Shown: positions 9,058-14,823 of the stretch, in pieces | Layout: each line of letters opens with the position of its first letter | How positions within the stretch are numbered: position 1 is the first letter of the stretch | DNA from: CAIZGX01 sp044354975 | GTDB taxonomy: Bacteria; Bacteroidota; Bacteroidia; Flavobacteriales_D; Sanyastnellaceae | NCBI GenBank assembly: GCA_044354975.1 | Contig: JBIKZA010000042.1 | Span: 1-21,832, forward strand | Direction of reading: 5' to 3' | Length of the DNA stretch: 21,832 nt | Program-made: the position numbers and the translations under genes | The notes under the pieces: model-generated | Told to the model about the DNA's origin: nothing | The model's input: the letters and a program-made list of their open reading frames with translations, nothing else | Database searches by the model: none

Positions 9058-9330
9058 TTACTTCACTTTAGAAGATAACTCAGTACCAGCTTTGAACTTA
9101 ACTACTTTCTTAGCTTTGATAGTGATCTCTTTTCCAGTTTGTGGGTTACGTCCTTTACGAGCCGCACGCTTTGAAGTAGAGAAAGAACCGAAACCAACTA
9201 GGGCAACACGGTCGTCTTTTTTCAACGCTTTTGTAGTCACTTCGATGAATGCATCTAATGCACGCTTCGAATCAGCTTTTGTAAGCTTAGAAGATGCTGC
9301 GATAGCATCAATCAATTCTGCTTTGTTCAT
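9058..9330 (-). CDS. HU family DNA-binding protein
   Basis: A 90-residue nucleoid protein that binds and bends DNA as a dimer. It has the standard HU length and fold: N-terminal helices (MNKAELIDAIAASSKLTKADSKRALDAF, in two parts), then the hinge VALVGFGSFS, the DNA-binding arm with RKGRNPQTGKEI, where the proline intercalates, and the end KKVVKFKAGTELSSKVK. It is a stand-alone transcription unit with its own promoter (9372-9403), a leader of about 35 bases rich in A and T, and hairpin terminators on both sides, as fits a highly expressed gene. Codon use is more uniform than in its neighbours (for example repeated GCT, AAG and CGT), which also suggests high expression. Whether it is the only HU paralogue in the genome cannot be seen here. 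Confidence 0.97.
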   Translation of the reverse strand: MNKAELIDAIAASSKLTKADSKRALDAFIEVTTKALKKDDRVALVGFGSFSTSKRAARKGRNPQTGKEITIKAKKVVKFKAGTELSSKVK

Positions 9331-9371
9331 TTTGTTTTGGTTTTTATAAATTAAACATTTGTTTGATACTC

Positions 9372-9403
9372 CAAATGTAAAAGAAGCATTTTCTAATTAG
9401 CAA
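9372..9403 (-). promoter_or_regulatory. Promoter of the HU gene (-33 TTG, -7 TACATTTG)
   Basis: On the minus strand TACATTTG (9379-9372) matches TAnnTTTG exactly, and a TTG (9403-9401) lies 21 bases upstream, which fits the Bacteroidota -33/-7 spacing. Transcription would start near 9366 and give a leader of about 35 bases before ATG 9330. This is the best promoter in the window. Confidence 0.7.
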
Positions 9404-9434
9404 GTAAATACTGAGAATAATTGTCATTTTGTTG

Positions 9435-9470
9435 AAAAAACCCCGTAGTTGTTCATAACCACGAGGTTTT
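9435..9470 (-). terminator. Second hairpin terminator upstream of HU
   Basis: On the minus strand a 14-bp stem with two G-U pairs (9457-9470 with 9437-9450), loop of 6, is followed by six T. The two G-U pairs become A/C mismatches on the plus strand, so the structure favours the minus strand. It lies 40 bases beyond the first terminator of the amino acid transporter gene and just before the HU promoter. Confidence 0.7.
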
Positions 9471-9509
9471 CATTCTGAAACGCCTTGATTTACTAGCTTG
9501 TAGCGCATG

Positions 9510-9534
9510 AAAAAGCCCACCGAAGCGGGCTTTT
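9510..9534 (-). terminator. Rho-independent terminator of the APC transporter gene
   Basis: Read on the minus strand, AAAAGCCCGC pairs with GTGGGCTTTT (one G-U pair) around a TTCG tetraloop, and the U tract is TTTTT. It begins 20 bases after the transporter's stop codon. Confidence 0.88.
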
Positions 9535-9553
9535 AGTCTCTATTTGCCGAGTG

Positions 9554-10870
9554 TTATTTTGATTTTGACTTTCCGTAAACGTAATAAACAACTGCTCCAA
9601 CAGGAATAACCATAAGTCCGAAGTAGGCCGCAGGATCATCGCTCAACGCATTTTTCACAATGAACCATGCAACTACTGCAATAAACAATACCGGTAAAAC
9701 AGGATAAAGTGGCGATTTAAAAATGCCATCTGTTTGTCCCATTTTTTTCATTCTGAAAACAAATATTCCAGAACAGGCCAACGCCAAGAAGAACCATTCT
9801 GTAATTGTAACGTAGGTATAGAGTGCTTCGAATTTTCCCCAGACGAAGATGAGCACAATGGACCAAGCCGATTGCAATAGAATGGCATTTACAGGCACTC
9901 CGAATTTCGGATGTGATTTTCCGAACGCTTCGAAGAATAGCCCTTCATTCGACATCTGTTGAACAATGCGTGGAGTTGCAAGCACGTATAGACCTGCACA
10001 TCCAAATACAGAAAGAGCAATTAATATCGATACTGCAAATGATCCACCTGGAATAATTTTCTCCATGGCATCAGCCGCCAATGTTTTACTATTCTGAATT
10101 TCTTCAATGCTCAACACATTCATGTATCCAATGCTCACCAATACGTACGAAAGGGTAACCACTAAAGTTCCGAGTATTAGTGCCAGCGGTACATTGCGCT
10201 TCGGGTTCTCCGCTTCGTTCGTTACGAAGCTTGCGTAGTGCCAGCCCGTATATGACCAAAGCACTCCAACAAACGCTTTCGCCCATCCGAATCCTTGAGC
10301 CTTTTCATTCGTGAAAATTTCAGATACGGCAATGCTGTTGTCGAAGATGTTATTCGTTCCTAGAAAGAGAAGTAGAATGAGCAGGCCGTAGATGCCAATG
10401 ATTTTCAAAACGGTAGAGACATTGGCAAACCACTTCGAGCTGTCTAAGCTGAACATGTTGAACAGCGTCAGGATGACAATGGACGAAGCGGCAACGACTG
10501 GAATGAGTTGATCTGAAAATCCGACAATCTTTTGCGAGTAATCTGCAAATACAACAATCAGCGCGGCAATAGTTCCTGAAGAAACCACCGTGAGTAAGCA
10601 CCAGCCGTATAGAAATGCGGGCAGTGGACCGAAGGCTTCCTTTAGATAAGTATATATTCCACCTCCTTTGGGAAAGCGTCCGCCCATTTCCGCGTAAACC
10701 AAGGCACCGATCATTGAAACGACACCACCAGCTATCCAAAGCACGGTCATCCACATGGGGTCAGGCACTGCCTGAGCAATACTGGTAGGGGTTTTAAATA
10801 TTCCTGAACCAATGGTGCTGCCTATGGCAATCATGGTTAGTGCGAAAAGCGAGAGTCCTTTTTTATTCAT
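9554..10870 (-). CDS. APC superfamily amino acid transporter (LAT-like)
   Basis: A 438-residue inner-membrane protein with about 12 hydrophobic segments. The first helix carries the APC signature GSTIGSGIFKTP (about 17-28), where the unwound GSGIF binds the substrate's amino and carboxyl groups. ALVYAEMGGRFPKGGGIYTYL, split over residues 57-78, is the conserved second-helix and loop region of amino acid permeases. By family it moves amino acids, perhaps by exchange as in the L-type subgroup; the substrate cannot be read. The gene is a single unit: a TATATTTG element lies 19 bases upstream of the ATG, and a strong terminator follows the stop. It is divergent from the DUF6913-dapA unit, with 84 bases between the two starts. 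Confidence 0.9.
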   Translation of the reverse strand: MNKKGLSLFALTMIAIGSTIGSGIFKTPTSIAQAVPDPMWMTVLWIAGGVVSMIGALVYAEMGGRFPKGGGIYTYLKEAFGPLPAFLYGWCLLTVVSSGTIAALIVVFADYSQKIVGFSDQLIPVVAASSIVILTLFNMFSLDSSKWFANVSTVLKIIGIYGLLILLLFLGTNNIFDNSIAVSEIFTNEKAQGFGWAKAFVGVLWSYTGWHYASFVTNEAENPKRNVPLALILGTLVVTLSYVLVSIGYMNVLSIEEIQNSKTLAADAMEKIIPGGSFAVSILIALSVFGCAGLYVLATPRIVQQMSNEGLFFEAFGKSHPKFGVPVNAILLQSAWSIVLIFVWGKFEALYTYVTITEWFFLALACSGIFVFRMKKMGQTDGIFKSPLYPVLPVLFIAVVAWFIVKNALSDDPAAYFGLMVIPVGAVVYYVYGKSKSK

Positions 10871-10889
10871 AATTCATGTTGAATGGTTT

Positions 10890-10897
10890 CAAATATA
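10890..10897 (-). promoter_or_regulatory. Candidate -7 promoter element (TATATTTG) for the APC transporter
   Basis: TATATTTG on the minus strand is an exact TAnnTTTG match, 19 bases upstream of ATG 10870, giving a short leader. No TTTG lies at the ideal distance upstream (a TTG is only 13 bases away), so the -33 element is uncertain. Confidence 0.5.
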
Positions 10898-10941
10898 TTT
10901 CGCTTTTGAGCAATGACGTTCGAAATATAGAAAAGTGTTCG

Positions 10942-10949
10942 TAAATTTG
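10942..10949 (+). promoter_or_regulatory. Candidate -7 promoter element (TAAATTTG) for the DUF6913-dapA unit
   Basis: An exact TAnnTTTG match that ends 5 bases before ATG 10955, so the transcript would be leaderless or nearly so. The GTG at 10949 overlaps the element and is an unlikely start for that reason. No clear -33 element is visible. Confidence 0.5.
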
Positions 10950-10954
10950 TGAGA

Positions 10955-11509
10955 ATGAAGTTTGTCGAAAAAATTAAATTGTCTGCCGGCCGTCGTGCAT
11001 TAAGTAAGCTACCTGATGCCAAGCGAATTCGTTCAGGTTCGAATTTTCACGACGCACAGTCTATTGGTATTTTGTATGTCGATAACGACGAACGTTACTT
11101 CAACAAGATTAAAGCATTTGCCAAATACTTGAAGGATAAGTTTGGCGTAAGACACATTCGATGCGTTGGTTTTGTTAATGATTCCATTAAAAACTTATCC
11201 ATTTGGCAATCGCAAAAATTGGAGTTTGAATACTTCACCAAAGATGACTTGAATTGGTATTTACGCCCGGTTCAAAACGTTTCGAAATTCATTAAAGAAG
11301 ATTTTGATATTCTTATAGATCTGACTAACGGAGATCAAATTCCGGTGAATTTTATTTTCAAAGAAAGTAGAGCAAAGATGAAAGTTGGTCTCAAAGATTC
11401 ACTTGCAGCGCGTCAGTGCGATTTAATGATTGACTTGGGAGATAATCCTACAATCGATAAATATCTGCAGAATCTAGACGTGTATTTAAGTAATCCGCAA
11501 ATAAAGTAA
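10955..11509 (+). CDS. DUF6913-like conserved Bacteroidota protein
   Basis: A 184-residue soluble protein with no signal peptide or membrane segment. The basic N-terminus (MKFVEKIKLSAGRRALSK) is followed by an alternating beta-alpha pattern: SIGILYVDND, HIRCVGFVND, then FDILIDLTNGDQIPVNFIF and CDLMIDLGDNPTIDKYL. This fits my memory of the DUF6913 family, which in Flavobacteriia is often encoded next to dapA; the biochemical role is unknown to me. I prefer ATG 10955 over GTG 10949, which lies inside the likely promoter element. Its TAA overlaps the dapA ATG by one base (TAATG), so the two are almost certainly cotranscribed and coupled. Confidence 0.7.
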   Translation: MKFVEKIKLSAGRRALSKLPDAKRIRSGSNFHDAQSIGILYVDNDERYFNKIKAFAKYLKDKFGVRHIRCVGFVNDSIKNLSIWQSQKLEFEYFTKDDLNWYLRPVQNVSKFIKEDFDILIDLTNGDQIPVNFIFKESRAKMKVGLKDSLAARQCDLMIDLGDNPTIDKYLQNLDVYLSNPQIK

Positions 11510-12402
11510 TGATGAGAGAGAAGTTGAGAGGATTAGGTGTGGCTATGGTTACCCCTTTTCGCAAAGATGGTTCAGTAGATTTCGCTGGACTGAAAAAATT
11601 AACTGCCCACTTAATTGATGGTGGTGCCGATTATTTGGTTGTTCAAGGAACAACGGGTGAGTCGGTAACTTTGACGAAAGAAGAGAAACAAGAAGTTTTA
11701 GACGCAGTTCTTGAAGCGAATAATGGCACGAAGCCACTGGTTTTAGGTCTAGGGGGAAATAATACATACGAATTGGTTCAGCAATTAAGCAGATTAGATA
11801 CTGACGGAATTGACGCTATTTTATCTGTAACACCTTATTACAACAAACCAACACAAAATGGTTTGGTTGAGCATTACAAAGCATTAAGCGAAGCGAGTAA
11901 AATTCCAATTGTGTTGTACAATGTTCCAGGAAGAACAGCTGTAAACATGTTGCCCGACACGGTAGCTCGCATTGCATTTGAATGCAAGAACATCATTGGT
12001 ATTAAGGAAGCAAGTGGAAGTGTTGAGCAAATAATGAATGTGCTCAACGTTACGCCAAAAGAGTTTATGGTTATCAGCGGCGACGATGCGTTGACGTTAC
12101 CTCTTCTTGCTGCTGGTTGCGACGGTGTGATCTCTGTTGTTGGAAATGCCTTTCCGAAAGAGTTTTCTCAAATGATTAACGCTGCCTTGAATAACAATTA
12201 CGAAGAGGCAAGAGCCATTCATTACAAGTTGTTAGATTTAATTCATTTGTTATTCGCCGAAGGAAATCCAGCGGGAATCAAAGAAGTGCTTGCCCACCTT
12301 GATATCTGTGAAAACTATCTGCGTTTGCCGCTTGTTCCGGTTTCGGAAAAACTCAGTGATAAGATTAGGAAGTACTTAGTCGAAGAAGAGTTTATGTCCT
12401 AA
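11509..12402 (+). CDS. dapA: 4-hydroxy-tetrahydrodipicolinate synthase (DapA)
   Basis: Condenses pyruvate with aspartate semialdehyde, the first committed step to diaminopimelate and lysine, in the cytoplasm. The 297-residue TIM barrel has the class I aldolase features: GVAMVTPF near the N-terminus, QGTTGES (46-52) with the Thr of the proton relay, VTPYYNKP (108-114), LYNVPGRT with Y138 and R142, and the Schiff-base lysine K166 in GIKEASG. Length and motif spacing are normal. Two adjacent ATGs (11509 and 11512) follow or overlap the upstream stop; either may be used. The end is unusual only in that the stop codon lies within the first unit of the mini-hairpin array, so the last two codons (Met-Ser) may derive from that element. 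Confidence 0.97.
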   Translation: MMREKLRGLGVAMVTPFRKDGSVDFAGLKKLTAHLIDGGADYLVVQGTTGESVTLTKEEKQEVLDAVLEANNGTKPLVLGLGGNNTYELVQQLSRLDTDGIDAILSVTPYYNKPTQNGLVEHYKALSEASKIPIVLYNVPGRTAVNMLPDTVARIAFECKNIIGIKEASGSVEQIMNVLNVTPKEFMVISGDDALTLPLLAAGCDGVISVVGNAFPKEFSQMINAALNNNYEEARAIHYKLLDLIHLLFAEGNPAGIKEVLAHLDICENYLRLPLVPVSEKLSDKIRKYLVEEEFMS

Positions 12403-12497
12403 AGGACGAATGTGGCAGAGCCACGAATGTGCAGGCACGAATGTCCAAAGGACGAATGTGGCAGAGCCACGAATGTGCGAGCACGAATGTCTTCGAC
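12396..12497 (+). repeat. Tandem array of GAAT-separated mini-hairpins (two 46-bp repeats)
   Basis: Two tandem 46-bp copies (12401-12446 and 12447-12492) differ at three positions. At a finer scale there are seven short palindromes, each GT...AC, separated by exactly GAAT: GTCCTAAAGGAC (12396-12407), GTGGCAGAGCCAC (12412-12424), GTGCAGGCAC (12429-12438), GTCCAAAGGAC (12443-12453), GTGGCAGAGCCAC (12458-12470), GTGCGAGCAC (12475-12484) and GTCTTCGAC (12489-12497). The array fills the gap between the convergent dapA and smpB genes and includes the dapA stop. Because the units are palindromic they would fold in transcripts of either strand. A role as a bidirectional 3' end structure is an inference; there is no classic U tract. 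Confidence 0.9.
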
Positions 12498-12517
12498 GAA
12501 ACTATTTAGAGATGAAT

Positions 12518-12961
12518 TTAACGAAGCTTTGCTCGATCCGCTTCGCGTTTGAGGTCTTTGTCTTTAACGTCGGCGCGTTTATCTCCAACATTTTTACCTT
12601 TTGCTAAGGCGATGTCTAATTTGGCCCAACCTTTTTCAGAAATGAATAGGCGCATGGGTATAATTGTAACACCTGTGTCTTTCAGCTTTCGCTTCAAGCG
12701 GTCGATTTCTGTTTGTTGAATAAGCAGTGTTTTCACCCGTCTTTCTTCGTGTTGAGCGTATCCAGCATTGCCGTAGTGGGCGATGTTCATGTTCAGAATA
12801 ATCAGAGAGTTTCCATTCAATTTGCAATAGGCTTCCGCAATGTTTGCTTTGCCCGCACGAATGCTCTTGATCTCACTTCCAGTTAAAACAATACCAGCAG
12901 TGAACTCTTCCAATATAAAATACTGAAAGAGCGCTTTTCTATTTTTGATTTCCACTGCCAT
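12518..12961 (-). CDS. smpB: SsrA-binding protein SmpB
   Basis: Partner of tmRNA in trans-translation: it carries tmRNA into the empty A site of stalled ribosomes. The 147-residue protein has the oligonucleotide-binding barrel with GIVLTGSEIKSIRAGKANIAEAY in two adjoining blocks (about 24-45), then NMNIAHYGNAGY and, near the end, LALAKGKN-like LDIALAKGKNVGDKR. The basic C-terminal tail (KDKDLKREADRAKLR) is the part that folds in the mRNA channel. Length is close to normal and the tail is complete. It lies 43 bases after cutC on the same strand and may have its own promoter at 12966-12973. No tmRNA gene is visible in the window. Confidence 0.97.
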   Translation of the reverse strand: MAVEIKNRKALFQYFILEEFTAGIVLTGSEIKSIRAGKANIAEAYCKLNGNSLIILNMNIAHYGNAGYAQHEERRVKTLLIQQTEIDRLKRKLKDTGVTIIPMRLFISEKGWAKLDIALAKGKNVGDKRADVKDKDLKREADRAKLR

Positions 12962-12965
12962 TCCG

Positions 12966-12973
12966 CGAATTTA
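12966..12973 (-). promoter_or_regulatory. Weak candidate -7 element (TAAATTCG) before smpB
   Basis: One mismatch to TAnnTTTG, 4 bases before the smpB ATG on the minus strand. It is listed mainly because its position matches that of similar elements before other genes in the window. smpB may instead be read through from cutC. Confidence 0.25.
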
Positions 12974-13004
12974 CAACGGAAAGAGAGGAAAGAGATTGAA
13001 CGGC

Positions 13005-13712
13005 TTATTTATCGGAAAGAAATTGGGCAATTGAACGAACCTCATTTGCATTTGCACGAATATATTCCTTCGGCATAACGCCCAACTCTCCCACATGAAC
13101 CAACTCTGAAGCACTTGTGTGATAACTTGAAAAACATTCGTCATAGACTTGCGCTATGTTCGAACTTCGAAGTCCTGAGCCTGGCATAATCTCCATGGTC
13201 TTCGTTAATGAAGCGTATCGTTTCAAATTATCAATTCCTTCAACACAAGTCATTTTTTTTCCGGAAGAAAGCAAGCGTTTGCACCCAACGCTTTCCAATT
13301 GCGCAATGGCTTCATCGCCATTGGTGCACACATCGAATGCACGTTGAAAGGCAACATCAATCCCGTTTGCAGCTTTTACAAATCGCTCCAATGCTTTGAA
13401 GTCAATGGTTCCGTCTTCATTCAACGCCCCAACTACAACGGCTTTAATTCCTTTATCCTTTGAACGACGAATATCGTTGCACATGATTTTTATTTCCTCT
13501 TCAGAATAAACAAATGATCCTTCGCGAATACGAATAAGCGCAGCAACATCGCATGCGGTGTATTCAACAGCGTATTCAATCAAAGAAAGCGCTGGAGTTA
13601 ATCCTCCGATTTGTAATGCAGAACATACTTCCAAACGCGTTGCTCCGTTCTCGTTTGCAATTAAACACGACTCGGGATTTGTCGCTATTATTTCCAAATG
13701 AATATTTGACAT
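13005..13712 (-). CDS. cutC: CutC family copper homeostasis protein
   Basis: A 235-residue cytoplasmic TIM-barrel protein. Family blocks are clear: HLEIIATNPESCLIANENGA, in two parts, then RLEVCSALQIGGLTPALSLIE, VAALIRIREGSFVYSEEE, VVVGALNEDGTID, VAFQRAFDV, LLSSGKK, IMPGSGLRSSNI, and HTSAS. CutC was first linked to copper tolerance in E. coli; its enzymatic role remains unclear, so the name is by homology only. I take ATG 13712 (MSNIHLEIIA); a longer frame to 13748 would run through the patatin gene's start region on the other strand. It is divergent from the patatin-like gene, with only 18 bases between the starts. smpB follows on the same strand. Confidence 0.9.
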   Translation of the reverse strand: MSNIHLEIIATNPESCLIANENGATRLEVCSALQIGGLTPALSLIEYAVEYTACDVAALIRIREGSFVYSEEEIKIMCNDIRRSKDKGIKAVVVGALNEDGTIDFKALERFVKAANGIDVAFQRAFDVCTNGDEAIAQLESVGCKRLLSSGKKMTCVEGIDNLKRYASLTKTMEIMPGSGLRSSNIAQVYDECFSSYHTSASELVHVGELGVMPKEYIRANANEVRSIAQFLSDK

Positions 13713-13718
13713 TCTATG

Positions 13719-13726
13719 TAATTTTG
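13719..13726 (+). promoter_or_regulatory. Candidate -7 promoter element (TAATTTTG) for the patatin-like gene
   Basis: An exact TAnnTTTG match ending 4 bases before ATG 13731, implying a leaderless transcript. It also lies between the two divergent starts, 18 bases apart, so promoter activity must overlap the cutC 5' end. No good -33 element is seen. Confidence 0.4.
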
Positions 13727-13730
13727 AATT

Positions 13731-14807
13731 ATGCCTCAAAGTAAACACCTCTTTATATTATTCGCACTTTTTTTTAGTTCGAAATTTTTAAGTGCACAAG
13801 CTGAACCGCCGCATGTCATGGCGCAGATGGAACGTCAATATAGACTCAGTCATGCACATTTCGAAAACCTCGCGTTTGAGGGCGGCGGGATTCGCGGAGT
13901 AGCTTATTGCGGCGCACTTATGGAAATGGATTCTCGCGGTTATTTGAAAGATATTCGTCGTGTTGCTGGCGCTTCATCAGGAGCAATTACTTCATGCCTG
14001 CTCGCAGTGGGATATACACCAACTGAAATTTCTGTGATTATTGGTGAAATGAATTTCGGTAAATTGAATGACGGTGGTGGATTGTTTATTGGCGGACTCC
14101 ATCGACTTCGCAAGCGCATGGGATATTATCGCGGTGAGCGTTTTTTAAGATGGATGGAAGAATTGGTTGCTGCTAAAACAGGGAACAAGGACATCACATT
14201 TATGGACCTGAAAAAACTCGCCGATAAAGATTCTACTTATCGCGAATTGGTGGTTACGGCAACCTGCATGAATCATCAGAAGGCAGAGTATTTCGATTAT
14301 TATCGTTATCCGAATATGCGCATTGTAGACGGCGTTCGCGCGAGTATGGCAGTGCCATTGTACTACGAACCTTTCGTAATGAATGACGAAGGGAAACGTG
14401 TTGATGTTCGTCATTATGCCGACAATGATCATGTTTGTTTAGACGGCGGATTTCTTTCGAACTACCCGATTTGGGTATTTGATCAAGCGCCCTACATCCA
14501 AGACCCCATGCTCACCCTAGGCTTCCGCATAGACAGTGAGTATCAAATTAACGTTGATCGCACCAAGACGAAAACAGATCCTTACTATCCTATTCACAGC
14601 ACGAAAGATTTAGTTGGAAGTGTATATTATATCATGAAGGAAAACCTGAATCGCTTTATGCTAACCGAACTCGACTGGGAACGTACCATTAGCATTAGCG
14701 ACGCTGGCATTGGTCCGAAAGTGAAGAAGCTTTCTCAAGAGCAGAAAGAGTCGTTTTTAAAGGAAGGGAAGAGAGGGGTGAGGAGGTACTTTGAAGAGGG
14801 GTATTGA
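13731..14807 (+). CDS. Secreted patatin-like phospholipase
   Basis: A 358-residue serine hydrolase of the patatin family, which cleaves acyl chains from lipids. The oxyanion loop is GGGIRG (51-56), the nucleophile elbow is GASSG with S82, and the second catalytic residue is D238 in DGGFLSNYP, so the Ser-Asp dyad is complete. The N-terminus (MPQSKHLFILFALFFSS, ending SAQ-A) is a signal peptide, so the enzyme is exported to the periplasm or beyond. There is no type IX sorting tail and no C-terminal beta-barrel of the PlpD type, and the mature N-terminus has no lipobox Cys. The physiological substrate is unknown. The gene is monocistronic, and its stop is embedded in a mini-hairpin shared with the convergent symporter gene. 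Confidence 0.9.
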   Translation: MPQSKHLFILFALFFSSKFLSAQAEPPHVMAQMERQYRLSHAHFENLAFEGGGIRGVAYCGALMEMDSRGYLKDIRRVAGASSGAITSCLLAVGYTPTEISVIIGEMNFGKLNDGGGLFIGGLHRLRKRMGYYRGERFLRWMEELVAAKTGNKDITFMDLKKLADKDSTYRELVVTATCMNHQKAEYFDYYRYPNMRIVDGVRASMAVPLYYEPFVMNDEGKRVDVRHYADNDHVCLDGGFLSNYPIWVFDQAPYIQDPMLTLGFRIDSEYQINVDRTKTKTDPYYPIHSTKDLVGSVYYIMKENLNRFMLTELDWERTISISDAGIGPKVKKLSQEQKESFLKEGKRGVRRYFEEGY

Positions 14808-14823
14808 TGTGGCGGAGCCACAT
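14807..14823. repeat. Mini-hairpin bridging two convergent stop codons
   Basis: ATGTGGC-GGA-GCCACAT is a perfect 7-bp palindrome with a 3-base loop. It begins at the last base of the patatin gene's TGA and ends at the first base (plus-strand T) of the symporter's stop. Its core GTGGC-GGA-GCCAC differs by one loop base from two units of the array after dapA (12412-12424 and 12458-12470). A second small palindrome, GCC-TTC-GGC (14826-14834), follows inside the end of the symporter gene. Confidence 0.8.

Noticed and set aside
12396..12497. CRISPR-like array
   Set aside because: Units are 9-13 base palindromes with 4-base constant gaps, so there are no spacers, and no cas genes are nearby.
12410..12607. 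A 65-codon plus-strand frame through the mini-hairpin array
   Set aside because: It is made of the 46-bp repeat and then runs antisense into smpB; the composition (repeated Cys, His, Thr) is that of a repeat read by chance.
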